The position numbers and the translations under genes are program-made. The notes beneath the pieces are model-generated. The model was not told where the DNA came from. It saw only the letters and a program-made list of their open reading frames with translations, and did not search any database. From positions 1 to 14,267 of the forward strand of contig JBAQNC010000110.1 in the NCBI GenBank assembly GCA_049303435.1: a stretch of 14,267 bases of DNA, read 5' to 3'. Origin of the DNA: Parvibaculum sp049303435. GTDB lineage: Bacteria; Pseudomonadota; Alphaproteobacteria; Parvibaculales; Parvibaculaceae. Below are positions 6,258 through 13,583 of the stretch, in pieces (the first letter of the stretch is position 1; the number at the start of each line of letters is the position of its first letter).

Positions 6258-7454
6258 ATGTCCCAATCCAATTCCACGACCGATCCTGTTGTCATCGTCA
6301 GCGCGGCGCGTACCGCGATGGGCGGCTTTCAGGGCGACTTGTCCGGCATGAGCGGGCCGGAACTTGGCGCGGTTGCCGTGAAGGCTGCAACGGAACGGGC
6401 TGGGCTTTCGTCCACCGCGGTCGATGAAGTGCTGATGGGGTGCGTGCTCTCCGCCGGCGCAAAACAGGCGCCAGCGCGTCAGGCCGCGATCTATGCCGGT
6501 CTCGATGAAAACACCCCTTGCACCACGATCAACAAGATGTGCGGCTCGGGCATGAAGGCCGTGATGATGGGGCACGATGCGCTGCTCGCGGGCAACGGTG
6601 ACGTCATCGTTGCTGGTGGCATGGAGAGCATGACCAATGCGCCCTATCTGCTGCCCAAGGCGCGCGGCGGGTTCCGTCTGGGGCATGGCGAGGTCAAGGA
6701 CCATATGTTCCTTGATGGACTTGAGGATGCCTATGAAGGCCGCCTGATGGGCGCTTATGCCGAAGAGACGGCCAAGTCCTATCAGTTCTTCCGCGAGATG
6801 CAGGACGCCTATGCGATCGAGTCTCTGACGCGCGCAAAGAAGGCGAGCACCGATGGAAGCTTTGCTTCGGAAATTGTCCCCGTTGCGGTGAAGACGCGCA
6901 AGGGCGAGGTCGAAATCGTGACTGACGAACAGCCGGGCAAGGCCGACGTTTCAAAAATTCACACGCTGAAGCCCGCCTTCGCCACTGACGGTTCGGTGAC
7001 GGCGGCCAACTCAAGTTCCATTTCGGACGGTGCAGCGGCGCTTGTCCTCATGCGGTTGAGCGAAGCGGAACGCCGTGGCGTCAAGCCGCTGGCCGCCATT
7101 TGCGGGCATGCCATGCACGCCCAGGCGCCCGCCTGGTTCTCGACCGCGCCTATCGGTGCGATGAACAAGCTTTTTGAGCGCGTCGGCTGGTCGAAGAACG
7201 ATGTCGATGCCTATGAAATAAACGAAGCCTTCGCCGTCGTCGCCATGGCGGCGATGAAGGAACTTCAGCTCACGCATGAAAACGTCAACGTTTATGGCGG
7301 GGCCTGCGCGCTCGGTCATCCGATCGGCGCGTCGGGCGCGCGTATTCTCGTGACGCTGCTCAATGTGCTGAAGCGCAAGGGCGGCAAGCGCGGCGTCGCC
7401 TCGCTCTGCATCGGCGGCGGCGAAGCCACCGCCATGGCCGTGGAGTTGATGTAG
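6258..7454 (+). CDS. Acetyl-CoA C-acetyltransferase (biosynthetic-type thiolase)
   Basis: This 398-residue thiolase condenses two acetyl-CoA to acetoacetyl-CoA or splits acetoacetyl-CoA. All three catalytic residues are present and spaced as in Zoogloea PhaA with a constant offset of six: Cys95 in NKMCGSGMKAVM, His354 in GGACALGHPIGASGAR and Cys384 in SLCIGGGEAT. The N-terminal VVIVSAARTAMGGFQGDLS is also typical. In this setting it can finish leucine breakdown by splitting acetoacetyl-CoA derived from acetoacetate, though it could equally serve fatty acid or polyhydroxybutyrate metabolism. The start at ATG 6258 has GAGG seven bases upstream; an in-frame ATG at 6228 lacks a comparable site. 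A palindromic repeat follows 32 bases after the stop. Confidence 0.93.
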   Translation: MSQSNSTTDPVVIVSAARTAMGGFQGDLSGMSGPELGAVAVKAATERAGLSSTAVDEVLMGCVLSAGAKQAPARQAAIYAGLDENTPCTTINKMCGSGMKAVMMGHDALLAGNGDVIVAGGMESMTNAPYLLPKARGGFRLGHGEVKDHMFLDGLEDAYEGRLMGAYAEETAKSYQFFREMQDAYAIESLTRAKKASTDGSFASEIVPVAVKTRKGEVEIVTDEQPGKADVSKIHTLKPAFATDGSVTAANSSSISDGAAALVLMRLSEAERRGVKPLAAICGHAMHAQAPAWFSTAPIGAMNKLFERVGWSKNDVDAYEINEAFAVVAMAAMKELQLTHENVNVYGGACALGHPIGASGARILVTLLNVLKRKGGKRGVASLCIGGGEATAMAVELM

Positions 7455-7486
7455 CCAAAGCGGTTGTCACCGCGGGTAGATTTATT

Positions 7487-7640
7487 TTACCTCCCCCTCG
7501 CGGGGAGGTCGAAAAATTCGCTGCTGAATTTTTCGGGTGGGGGGCATTGCGTCAGCTCATCCACAGTCGTCTCATCTTGCACCGCCGCGCCCCCCACCCG
7601 GATCGCTGTGCTCTCTTACCTCCCCGCGAGGGGGAGGTAA
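7487..7640. repeat. 154-bp palindromic intergenic repeat with perfect 23-bp inverted ends (MITE-like)
   Basis: Positions 7487-7509 and 7618-7640 are exact reverse complements over 23 bases (ends TTACCTCCCC...). Inside them, CGGGTGGGGGGC (7534-7545) and GCCCCCCACCCG (7589-7600) are a second perfect inverted pair of 12 bases. The left arm holds a further hairpin, GAAAAATTC (7511-7519) with GAATTTTTC (7526-7534). The element fills the space between the convergent thiolase and TetR genes and may act as a transcript end in both directions. No flanking direct repeat is evident and no transposase is encoded. C/G-run palindromes of this kind are a known dispersed repeat type in Alphaproteobacteria; the relation to the element at 10012-10127 is by shared end pattern. 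Confidence 0.8.
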
Positions 7641-7680
7641 GGTTCTGGATTGCCGCTTCGCTTGTAATGAAAGTTGATTT

Positions 7681-8271
7681 TCAGTTTTCCACACCTTGCG
7701 TCACCAGCCGCGTATGAACCGCGATGAGTTCCTCGCGGCTCACGCGCCCCTTCGGGTCATACCATGTGCAGATGCCCGTCAGCATGGCGAGGATCGCATA
7801 GGTGCTGACGCGGATATCGTCGGTCTTGAACTGTTTGGCTTTGACGCCTGCATGAAGAATATCGGCGAGGATATCTTCATAGTCTCGTCGCAGCGCAACG
7901 ATGCGCTTGCGGTTTTTGGGCTCAAGGCTGCGCAACTCTGCGGAACCGATGAAGACCTCGCGTTTGCGCTCGATGTGATAGGTGAGGTGGAAGGCGGTGA
8001 AGGCCTTGAGTCTCTCCGTCGGGTCGGTGATCCCCTCAAGCTCGGCCGCCACGCGCTCGTGAAGTTTCAGCATGTGATTGTTGATGAGGTCGAAGAGCAG
8101 GGTCTGTTTGGTTGCTATGTGGTTGTAGAGCGAGCCCGGTTGCAGCCCGACCCTGGCGGCGAGTTCGCGCAGCGACATGGCCTCGAAACCTTTGGCATAG
8201 ATGAGCTGAAGCCCCGCCTCATGAATGGCGGCGAGCGTCTTCGGTCCTGATGAGCCAGCGGTTCTGCTCAC
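7681..8271 (-). CDS. TetR-family transcriptional repressor, likely of acyl-CoA / leucine catabolism
   Basis: This 196-residue protein has an N-terminal TetR DNA-binding domain: GLQLIYAKGFEAMSLRELAARVGLQPGSLYNHIATKQTLLFDLI (about 20-63), with the helix-turn-helix at about 33-52. The C-terminal all-helical domain, including FIGSAELRSLEPKNRKRIVALRRDYEDIL, resembles TetR regulators that sense acyl-CoA esters, such as the KstR2 and FadP/PsrA/LiuQ groups. It starts at GTG 8271-8269, preceded by GAGG at a good distance (GAGGATAAAGTG on the minus strand). It is divergent from liuB across 95 bases that contain an imperfect palindrome over the liuB promoter, so the likely role is repression of the carboxylase operon and possibly itself. 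The effector (for example isovaleryl-CoA or methylcrotonyl-CoA) is inferred, not shown. Confidence 0.88.
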   Translation of the reverse strand: MSRTAGSSGPKTLAAIHEAGLQLIYAKGFEAMSLRELAARVGLQPGSLYNHIATKQTLLFDLINNHMLKLHERVAAELEGITDPTERLKAFTAFHLTYHIERKREVFIGSAELRSLEPKNRKRIVALRRDYEDILADILHAGVKAKQFKTDDIRVSTYAILAMLTGICTWYDPKGRVSREELIAVHTRLVTQGVEN

Positions 8272-8304
8272 TTTATCCTCATATCAATCCGAAGAGACGG
8301 CGTC

Positions 8305-8333
8305 TTGCCAGCCTCAGGAAACGAACGTATGAT
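8305..8333 (+). promoter_or_regulatory. Sigma-70-type promoter of the liuB operon
   Basis: TTGCCA (8305-8310), exactly 17 bases, then TATGAT (8328-8333). Both boxes are close to the housekeeping consensus and the spacing is ideal. Transcription would begin near 8340, leaving a leader of about 27 bases before the liuB ATG. The -10 box lies inside the palindrome at 8319-8338. Confidence 0.7.
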
Positions 8334-8338
8334 CGTTT
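8319..8338. promoter_or_regulatory. Candidate TetR operator over the liuB -10 box
   Basis: AAACGAACGTATGATCGTTT is an imperfect palindrome in which 8 of 10 positions pair between halves, including outer arms AAACGA/TCGTTT. It covers the TATGAT box of the liuB promoter and sits 48 bases from the divergent TetR start. Size and symmetry fit a TetR dimer site, and binding there would block RNA polymerase. I saw no clear second copy before the kelch, liuA or thiolase genes. Confidence 0.6.
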
Positions 8339-8366
8339 TTATAAAAAATCCAGCACAGGTTTTGAA

Positions 8367-9974
8367 ATGGCTGTCCTCAAGACGAATGTGAATACGCGCG
8401 ATGCCCGCTTCAAGGAGAATGCGGCGGCTATGGAGCGTCTTGTCCATGACCTGCAGGCGGAGCGGGCCGAGGCCGCCAAGGGCGGGGATCAGCGCTCGCG
8501 GGATCGGCATGTGGCGCGCGGCAAGCTGTTGCCACGAGATCGTGTCTATGGATTGATCGATCCCGGTTCGCCGTTTCTCGAACTGTCGCCGATGGCGGCC
8601 AACGGCATGTATGACGCGGCGATCAACGGGGCGGGGATTATTACCGGCATCGGTCGCGTGGCGGGGCAGGAAAGCGTCATCGTCTGCAATGACGCGACGA
8701 TCAAGGGCGGCACCTATTATCCGGTCACCGTGAAGAAGCATCTGCGCGCGCAGGAAGTGGCGCTCGAAAACAATCTGCCGTGTTTCTATCTCGTCGATTC
8801 CGGCGGCGCGAACCTTCCCAATCAGGCGGAAATTTTCCCCGACCGCGAACATTTCGGGCGCATCTTCTTCAATCAGGCGCGCATGTCGTCCAGGGGCATT
8901 CCGCAGGTGGCCGTCGTCATGGGTTCCTGCACGGCGGGCGGTGCCTATGTGCCTGCCATGTCGGACGAAACGGTGATCGTGCGCAAGCAGGGGACGATCT
9001 TTCTCGGCGGTCCGCCGTTGGTGAAGGCTGCCACCGGCGAAATCGTCACCGCCGAAGACCTTGGCGGCGCGGATGTCCATTCGCGCAAATCAGGTGTGAC
9101 CGATCACTACGCGATGGATGACACCCATGCGCTTGCCATTGCGCGCCAGATCGCGGGAACCCTCAACCGTCAGAAGAATGTGAATATCCCCCTGCGCGAG
9201 CCTCGCGAGCCGCTCTACGACATTGGCGAACTCGACGGCGTCGTGCCGCATTCGCTTTCTATCCAGTATGACGTGCGCGAGGTCATTGCGCGGCTGGTCG
9301 ATGGTTCGGAGTTCGATGAGTTCAAGAAGCTCTATGGCACGACTGTTGTGACGGGCTTTGCCCATCTCCACGGCATGCCCATCGGTATCGTCGCAAACAA
9401 CGGCATTCTCTTTTCGGAATCGGCGCTCAAGGTGGCGCATTTCGTGGAGCTGTGCTGCCAGCGTCATATCCCGCTGCTGTTCCTGCAGAATATCTCCGGC
9501 TTCATGGTGGGCCGTGAATATGAGACGGGCGGCATCGCCAAGGATGGCGCCAAGATGGTGACGGCGGTCGCCTGCGCCGACGTGCCCAAGATTACGTTGG
9601 TGATTGGTGGCTCCTATGGCGCGGGCAACTACGGCATGTGCGGTCGCGCCTATTCACCCCGGTTCTTGTTCACCTGGCCCAATGCGCGCATTTCCGTCAT
9701 GGGCGGCGAACAGGCGGCGAGCGTTCTTGCGACCGTCAAGCGCGAAGGCATGGAAGCGCGCGGCGAGGCATGGAGCGCCGAGGAGGAAGAAGCCTTCAAG
9801 GACCCTGTGCGCCAGCGCTATGACGAAGAGGGGCATCCCTATTTTGCGACGGCGCGCCTCTGGGACGATGGCATCATCACGCCGTCGGAAACACGCCGCG
9901 TGCTGGCGCTCGCCTTTTCATCGACCTTGAATCGACCCGTACCGGATACACGCTTCGGCGTGTTCCGGATGTGA
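8367..9974 (+). CDS. liuB: 3-Methylcrotonyl-CoA carboxylase, beta (carboxyltransferase) subunit
   Basis: This 535-residue protein transfers the carboxyl group from biotin to 3-methylcrotonyl-CoA, making 3-methylglutaconyl-CoA in leucine breakdown. It is the carboxyltransferase half of a cytoplasmic alpha/beta complex with LiuD. Residues 86-99 (INGAGIITGIGRVA), 114-130 (GGTYYPVTVKKHLRAQE), 141-160 (YLVDSGGANLPNQAEIFPDR) and 182-198 (AVVMGSCTAGGAYVPAM) are typical of the methylcrotonyl rather than the propionyl subfamily, as is the length. The C-terminal domain carries GGSYGAGNYGMCGRAYSP starting near residue 414. ATG 8367 is chosen because AGG lies eight bases upstream and gives the family length; the open frame continues upstream into the TetR gene. 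Expression is probably controlled by the divergent TetR protein. Confidence 0.94.
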   Translation: MAVLKTNVNTRDARFKENAAAMERLVHDLQAERAEAAKGGDQRSRDRHVARGKLLPRDRVYGLIDPGSPFLELSPMAANGMYDAAINGAGIITGIGRVAGQESVIVCNDATIKGGTYYPVTVKKHLRAQEVALENNLPCFYLVDSGGANLPNQAEIFPDREHFGRIFFNQARMSSRGIPQVAVVMGSCTAGGAYVPAMSDETVIVRKQGTIFLGGPPLVKAATGEIVTAEDLGGADVHSRKSGVTDHYAMDDTHALAIARQIAGTLNRQKNVNIPLREPREPLYDIGELDGVVPHSLSIQYDVREVIARLVDGSEFDEFKKLYGTTVVTGFAHLHGMPIGIVANNGILFSESALKVAHFVELCCQRHIPLLFLQNISGFMVGREYETGGIAKDGAKMVTAVACADVPKITLVIGGSYGAGNYGMCGRAYSPRFLFTWPNARISVMGGEQAASVLATVKREGMEARGEAWSAEEEEAFKDPVRQRYDEEGHPYFATARLWDDGIITPSETRRVLALAFSSTLNRPVPDTRFGVFRM

Positions 9975-9984
9975 GGGGACGATG

Positions 9985-10164
9985 ATGAGTTTGATCGCAT
10001 TTTCTAAAAAGCCCTCCCCCCTTGAGGGGGAGGGTTGGGTGGGGGGGCTTCTTCGAGAGAATGGAGCCCGTGGCTTCACCCCTTCCCGTCGCGCTATGCG
10101 CGCCGACCTCCCCCCTCAAGGGGGAGGAATTGAGAAAAACGTCTCGCGGAGAACCAGCCTGTGA
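9985..10164 (+). CDS. Small open frame through the palindromic repeat, possibly coupling liuB to liuD (doubtful)
   Basis: A 59-residue frame starts at ATG 9985 (or the adjacent ATG 9982), six bases after a strong GAGGGG site that itself follows the liuB stop. It runs through the repeat (SPLEGEGWVGG...), and its TGA overlaps the liuD GTG start as GTGA. This layout would let ribosomes pass from liuB to liuD. Against it, the middle is simply translated repeat sequence, which is often open by chance in alphaproteobacterial genomes, and the product has no recognisable domain. I treat it as a possible leader or coupling peptide rather than a functional protein. Confidence 0.25.
   Translation: MSLIAFSKKPSPLEGEGWVGGLLRENGARGFTPSRRAMRADLPPQGGGIEKNVSRRTSL
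10012..10127. repeat. Palindromic C/G-run repeat inside the liuB-liuD operon
   Basis: The left end (10012-10034) and right end (10107-10127) are each a hairpin of C-run, TTGA or TCAA, G-run, and are inverted relative to each other with a one-base difference in run lengths. GGGTGGGGGGGC follows the left end, as in the element at 7487-7640 where the same type of block is present. The roughly 116-bp element lies wholly in the 186-base space between the two carboxylase subunit genes. It could fold into strong hairpins and change the ratio of LiuD to LiuB; that effect is inference. Confidence 0.7.
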
Positions 10165-12176
10165 TCAAATCTCTTCTCATTGCCAATCGCGGCGAGATCG
10201 CTGTGCGGATCATGCGCACGGCCCGCGATATGGGTATTCGCACCATCGCCGTTTACTCCGACGCCGACGCCAATGCATTGCATGTCCGTGAGGCGGATGA
10301 CGCCGTGCATATCGGTCCGTCGCCCGCGAAGGAAAGCTATCTCGTTATCGACAAGATCATCGCGGCGGCAAAGCGCAGCGGCGCTGAAGCGATCCATCCG
10401 GGCTATGGATTTTTGTCGGAGAATGTCGCCTTCGCCGAAGCCTGCGAAGAGGCGGGGATTATCTTCGTCGGACCGCCTGCCTCCGCCATCAAGGCGATGG
10501 GGTTGAAGGACGCCGCCAAGCAGTTGATGGAAAAGGCAGGCGTGCCTGTTGTCCCCGGTTATCACGGGGAAAATCAGGATGGGGATTTCCTCGCAGCCGA
10601 AGCGGGCAAGATCGGCTATCCGGTTCTCATCAAGGCGGTCGCCGGAGGTGGAGGCAAGGGCATGCGCCGCGTTGACGATCCGGCGGAATTTGGGAAAGCC
10701 TTGGCGTCCGCCCAGCGCGAAGCGGGTTCGGCCTTTGGCGACGAGCGTGTGCTGGTCGAGAAATATGTTTCGCGCCCGCGCCATATCGAAATTCAGGTCT
10801 TTGCCGATGCGCATGGCGACGCGGTCTATCTCTATGAGCGCGATTGCTCCTTGCAGCGTCGTCACCAGAAGGTAATCGAGGAAGCGCCCGCACCGGACAT
10901 GCCGCCTGAGATGCGCAAGGCCATGGGTGAGGCGGCAGTCGCAGCCGCAAAAGCCATCGGCTATCGGGGGGCGGGAACAATCGAGTTCATCGCGGATGCG
11001 TCGAAGGGGCTTCAGGCGGATGCCTTCTGGTTCATGGAGATGAATACGCGCCTGCAGGTCGAGCATCCTGTGACGGAGGCGATCACGGGCACCGATCTCG
11101 TCGAATGGCAATTGCGCGTTGCGGCGGGCGAGCCTTTGCCGCTCGTGCAGGAGGACATCCCGCTCGATGGTCATGCGGTTGAGGTGCGGCTCTATGCCGA
11201 AGACCCGGCGAAAAGTTTCTTTCCCTCGACGGGCACACTCACGCGTCTTCGCGCCATGGAGGGCGAGGATATCCGCACCGACATGGGCGTCGAGGAAGGC
11301 GATGAAGTCTCGATGTTCTATGATCCGATGATCGGCAAGATCATCGCGCACGCCGATACGCGCGACGTGGCGCTGGCGCGGCTGCGTCGATTTCTGTTGG
11401 GTATGGAAGTCGCCGGGCCGAAGACCAATCTTGCCTTCCTCGCCAATGTGCTGGGCCATGAGGCCTTTCAGAAAGCCGACATAGATACGGGCTTTATCGA
11501 CACGCATCTTGACATGCTGGCGCCGAAGGTTCGCCTCAGCGCGGATGTCATTGGCGCTTTGCTGATCGGTCATGTGCTGACCCGCGCGCAAGCGTCGCGT
11601 GCGGCGCAGGCAAGGACAAGCGAACCCTGGTCGCCCTGGGCGGCAACGGATGAATGGGTGCTTGGCGGGCATCGTCGGGAAGTGATGAGTTTCATCTTCG
11701 AGGGCGAGGCGGTTTCGATCCCGGCCATTCCTCAGGGCGATGCGGCGCACTTCAGCTACGAAGGCAGGGATCATCTTGTCTCCGGTTCACTGAATGACGA
11801 TGGGGATATTTCGGCGGTCGTTGATGGTATGCGTGTCTCGGCGGGGCTGGTTGTGGATGCGCGGGGCTATACGCTGGTTCACAATGGCGTGGCTTATGGT
11901 TTCACCGTGCCTGATCCATTAGATGTCGATGTGGCCGGGGATGGCGACGTCGGGTCGCTGAAAGCGCCCATGCCCGGCAAGGTTGTCCACGTATTGGCCG
12001 AAGTGGGCGCGAAGGTCGCAAAAGGCGCGCCGATCATCGTCATGGAAGCCATGAAAATGGAGCAGACACTTGCCGCGCCTGCCGATGTCGTCATAGCTTC
12101 TGTCAATGTGGCGGCGGGCGATCAGGTCGAGGCTGGCGCTGCGCTGGTTGTGTTTGAGGAAAAGGCGGACGGGTGA
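10161..12176 (+). CDS. liuD: 3-Methylcrotonyl-CoA carboxylase, alpha (biotin carboxylase + biotin carrier) subunit
   Basis: This 671-residue biotin protein uses ATP and bicarbonate to carboxylate its own biotin, then hands the carboxyl group to LiuB. The biotin carboxylase part (about 1-450) begins SLLIANRGEIAVRI and has the ATP-grasp glycine loop KAVAGGGGKGMRRV (about 158-171), HQKVIEEAPAP, and the active-site EMNTRLQVEHPVTE (293-306). A middle linker domain follows. The C-terminal biotinyl domain has the EAMKMEQ motif with the biotin-accepting lysine at residue 632. The neighbouring beta subunit is of the methylcrotonyl type, which favours that substrate over propionyl-CoA. The start is GTG 10161, with GGAG about ten bases upstream. 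The stop overlaps the DUF1489 gene start (GTGA). Confidence 0.93.
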   Translation: MIKSLLIANRGEIAVRIMRTARDMGIRTIAVYSDADANALHVREADDAVHIGPSPAKESYLVIDKIIAAAKRSGAEAIHPGYGFLSENVAFAEACEEAGIIFVGPPASAIKAMGLKDAAKQLMEKAGVPVVPGYHGENQDGDFLAAEAGKIGYPVLIKAVAGGGGKGMRRVDDPAEFGKALASAQREAGSAFGDERVLVEKYVSRPRHIEIQVFADAHGDAVYLYERDCSLQRRHQKVIEEAPAPDMPPEMRKAMGEAAVAAAKAIGYRGAGTIEFIADASKGLQADAFWFMEMNTRLQVEHPVTEAITGTDLVEWQLRVAAGEPLPLVQEDIPLDGHAVEVRLYAEDPAKSFFPSTGTLTRLRAMEGEDIRTDMGVEEGDEVSMFYDPMIGKIIAHADTRDVALARLRRFLLGMEVAGPKTNLAFLANVLGHEAFQKADIDTGFIDTHLDMLAPKVRLSADVIGALLIGHVLTRAQASRAAQARTSEPWSPWAATDEWVLGGHRREVMSFIFEGEAVSIPAIPQGDAAHFSYEGRDHLVSGSLNDDGDISAVVDGMRVSAGLVVDARGYTLVHNGVAYGFTVPDPLDVDVAGDGDVGSLKAPMPGKVVHVLAEVGAKVAKGAPIIVMEAMKMEQTLAAPADVVIASVNVAAGDQVEAGAALVVFEEKADG

Positions 12177-12610
12177 CGCTCAATCTGATCAAGCTTTGTG
12201 TCGGGGCCGAAGATGTCGAGGATCTTCTGAACTGGCAGAAGTCACGGCATTCGACGAAAGTGACCTTCAAGGGCAAGCGCGTGCCTGTGCATGTGACGCG
12301 CATGGCGCCGACGCGTGCCGAGGAGCTGCTCGATGGCGGCTCGCTCTACTGGGTGATGAAGGGGCATATCCGCTGCCGCCAGAAGCTGCTCGCGATCGAA
12401 CCCTTTGTCGATGGCGAAGGCATCAAACGCTGCAAGCTTGTCCTCGATCCCGAGGTTATCCTGACGCGACGGCGCGAGCGGCGGCCTTTTCAGGGCTGGC
12501 GCTATTTCGAGGGCAAGGACGCGCCGGCGGACGCCAAAACGGCGGATGAGGCCGACGACGATATGCCCGAGGAAATGCGGGCCGAACTCGAAGCCTTGGG
12601 GCTGCTTTAG
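12173..12610 (+). CDS. DUF1489 family protein, unknown function
   Basis: This 145-residue protein matches the DUF1489 pattern: N-terminal LNLIKLCVGAEDVEDLLNWQ, then TRMAPTRAEELLDGGSLYWVMKGHIRCRQKLLAIEPF, and LVLDPEVILTRRRERRPFQGWRYF. The family is conserved across Alphaproteobacteria and has no assigned function. There is no signal peptide or membrane segment, so it is probably cytoplasmic. The C-terminus is acidic (EADDDMPEEMRAELE). Its GTG start overlaps the liuD stop, so it is translated with the carboxylase operon, but the link may be positional only. It ends four bases into the 3' end of panC on the other strand. Confidence 0.85.
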   Translation: MTLNLIKLCVGAEDVEDLLNWQKSRHSTKVTFKGKRVPVHVTRMAPTRAEELLDGGSLYWVMKGHIRCRQKLLAIEPFVDGEGIKRCKLVLDPEVILTRRRERRPFQGWRYFEGKDAPADAKTADEADDDMPEEMRAELEALGLL

Positions 12611-13476
12611 CCGACTGGCATATTGTCGATGAGGCGCGTGCGGCCGATCTTGGCGGCGACGAGAATGCGTGCGTCGCCTTCCGCCCGGCCATTGGCGAAG
12701 CTTTCGAGCGATGCGGCGTGGCGCACTTCCAGATAATCCACATGATCGAAGCCGAGGGCGCGGATGCGATCAATGCCCTTCGTCGTGGCGTCATGGATCA
12801 ATGCGCCTTTTGCGATCTCTTTTGCCGTCTCGCGCAGGATGACATTGAGCCCGCCCGCCGCCTTTCGCTCCTCGGGCGAGAGATAGACATTGCGCGACGA
12901 CATGGCGAGCCCGTCCGCTTCACGCCGGATCGCGCCGCCGAGAATTTCCACGGGGATATTGAGATCGGCGACCATGCGACGGATGACCTGAAGCTGTTGC
13001 CAGTCCTTTTCGCCAAAGGCAGCGACATCGGGCAGCGCTTGCAGCAGGAGTTTGGCGACGACTGTCGCGACGCCTGAGAAATGCGTTGGTCGCGCCATGC
13101 CTTCAAGCGGTTCGGTGACGCCGGTAAGGTTTATCGTTGTCGAAAAGCCCTCCGGATACATTTCGTCGGCCGTGGGGGCGAAGATGAGATCGCCGCGCCC
13201 GGTGAGCTTTTCGGCATCGGCGGCTTCGGTGCGGGGATAGGCGACGAGGTCTTCATGCGGGGCGAATTGGGTGGGGTTCACAAAGATCGAGATAATGGCG
13301 CGGTCGGCGCGGGTCTTGACGAGATCGACCAGCGACAGGTGCCCCTCGTGAAGGGCGCCCATTGTGGGGACAAGCCCGACACTCAAACCCTGATTGCGCC
13401 AACTGGCGACGGCAGCGCGGAGGTCGACGATGCTGCGGGCGACGGGAATTTCGTAGGAGGTCGTGTCGAGGGGCAT
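12607..13476 (-). CDS. panC: Pantothenate synthetase
   Basis: This 289-residue cytoplasmic enzyme joins pantoate and beta-alanine with ATP, the last step in making pantothenate for coenzyme A. The family marks are PTMGALHEGHLSLV (37-50) with the HxGH ATP motif (His43, His46), ISIFVNPTQF (62-71), FGEKDWQQLQVIRRMV (154-169) and MSSRNVYLSPEER (192-204). The length is normal. The ATG at 13476 has only a weak ribosome-binding site but gives a standard N-terminus. panB and panD are not adjacent. It is convergent with DUF1489, overlapping by four bases, and divergent from the small exported protein. A CoA-biosynthesis gene beside CoA-ester catabolism is probably chance. Confidence 0.95.
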   Translation of the reverse strand: MPLDTTSYEIPVARSIVDLRAAVASWRNQGLSVGLVPTMGALHEGHLSLVDLVKTRADRAIISIFVNPTQFAPHEDLVAYPRTEAADAEKLTGRGDLIFAPTADEMYPEGFSTTINLTGVTEPLEGMARPTHFSGVATVVAKLLLQALPDVAAFGEKDWQQLQVIRRMVADLNIPVEILGGAIRREADGLAMSSRNVYLSPEERKAAGGLNVILRETAKEIAKGALIHDATTKGIDRIRALGFDHVDYLEVRHAASLESFANGRAEGDARILVAAKIGRTRLIDNMPVG

Positions 13477-13583
13477 TGGCGCGGCTCGCTGGCGGGGAGG
13501 ATAAATTCGGCGCGACCTTAGACGATCGGGGAGTTGGCCTCAACGGGTTGGAAAACGGTTGTCCGGCACCCCATATCAAAAGA

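Noticed and set aside
10116..11774. Long minus-strand frame of 552 codons opposite liuD
   Set aside because: It lies entirely antisense to a gene with clear biotin carboxylase motifs; its Arg/His-rich composition is what the complement of GC-rich codons gives.
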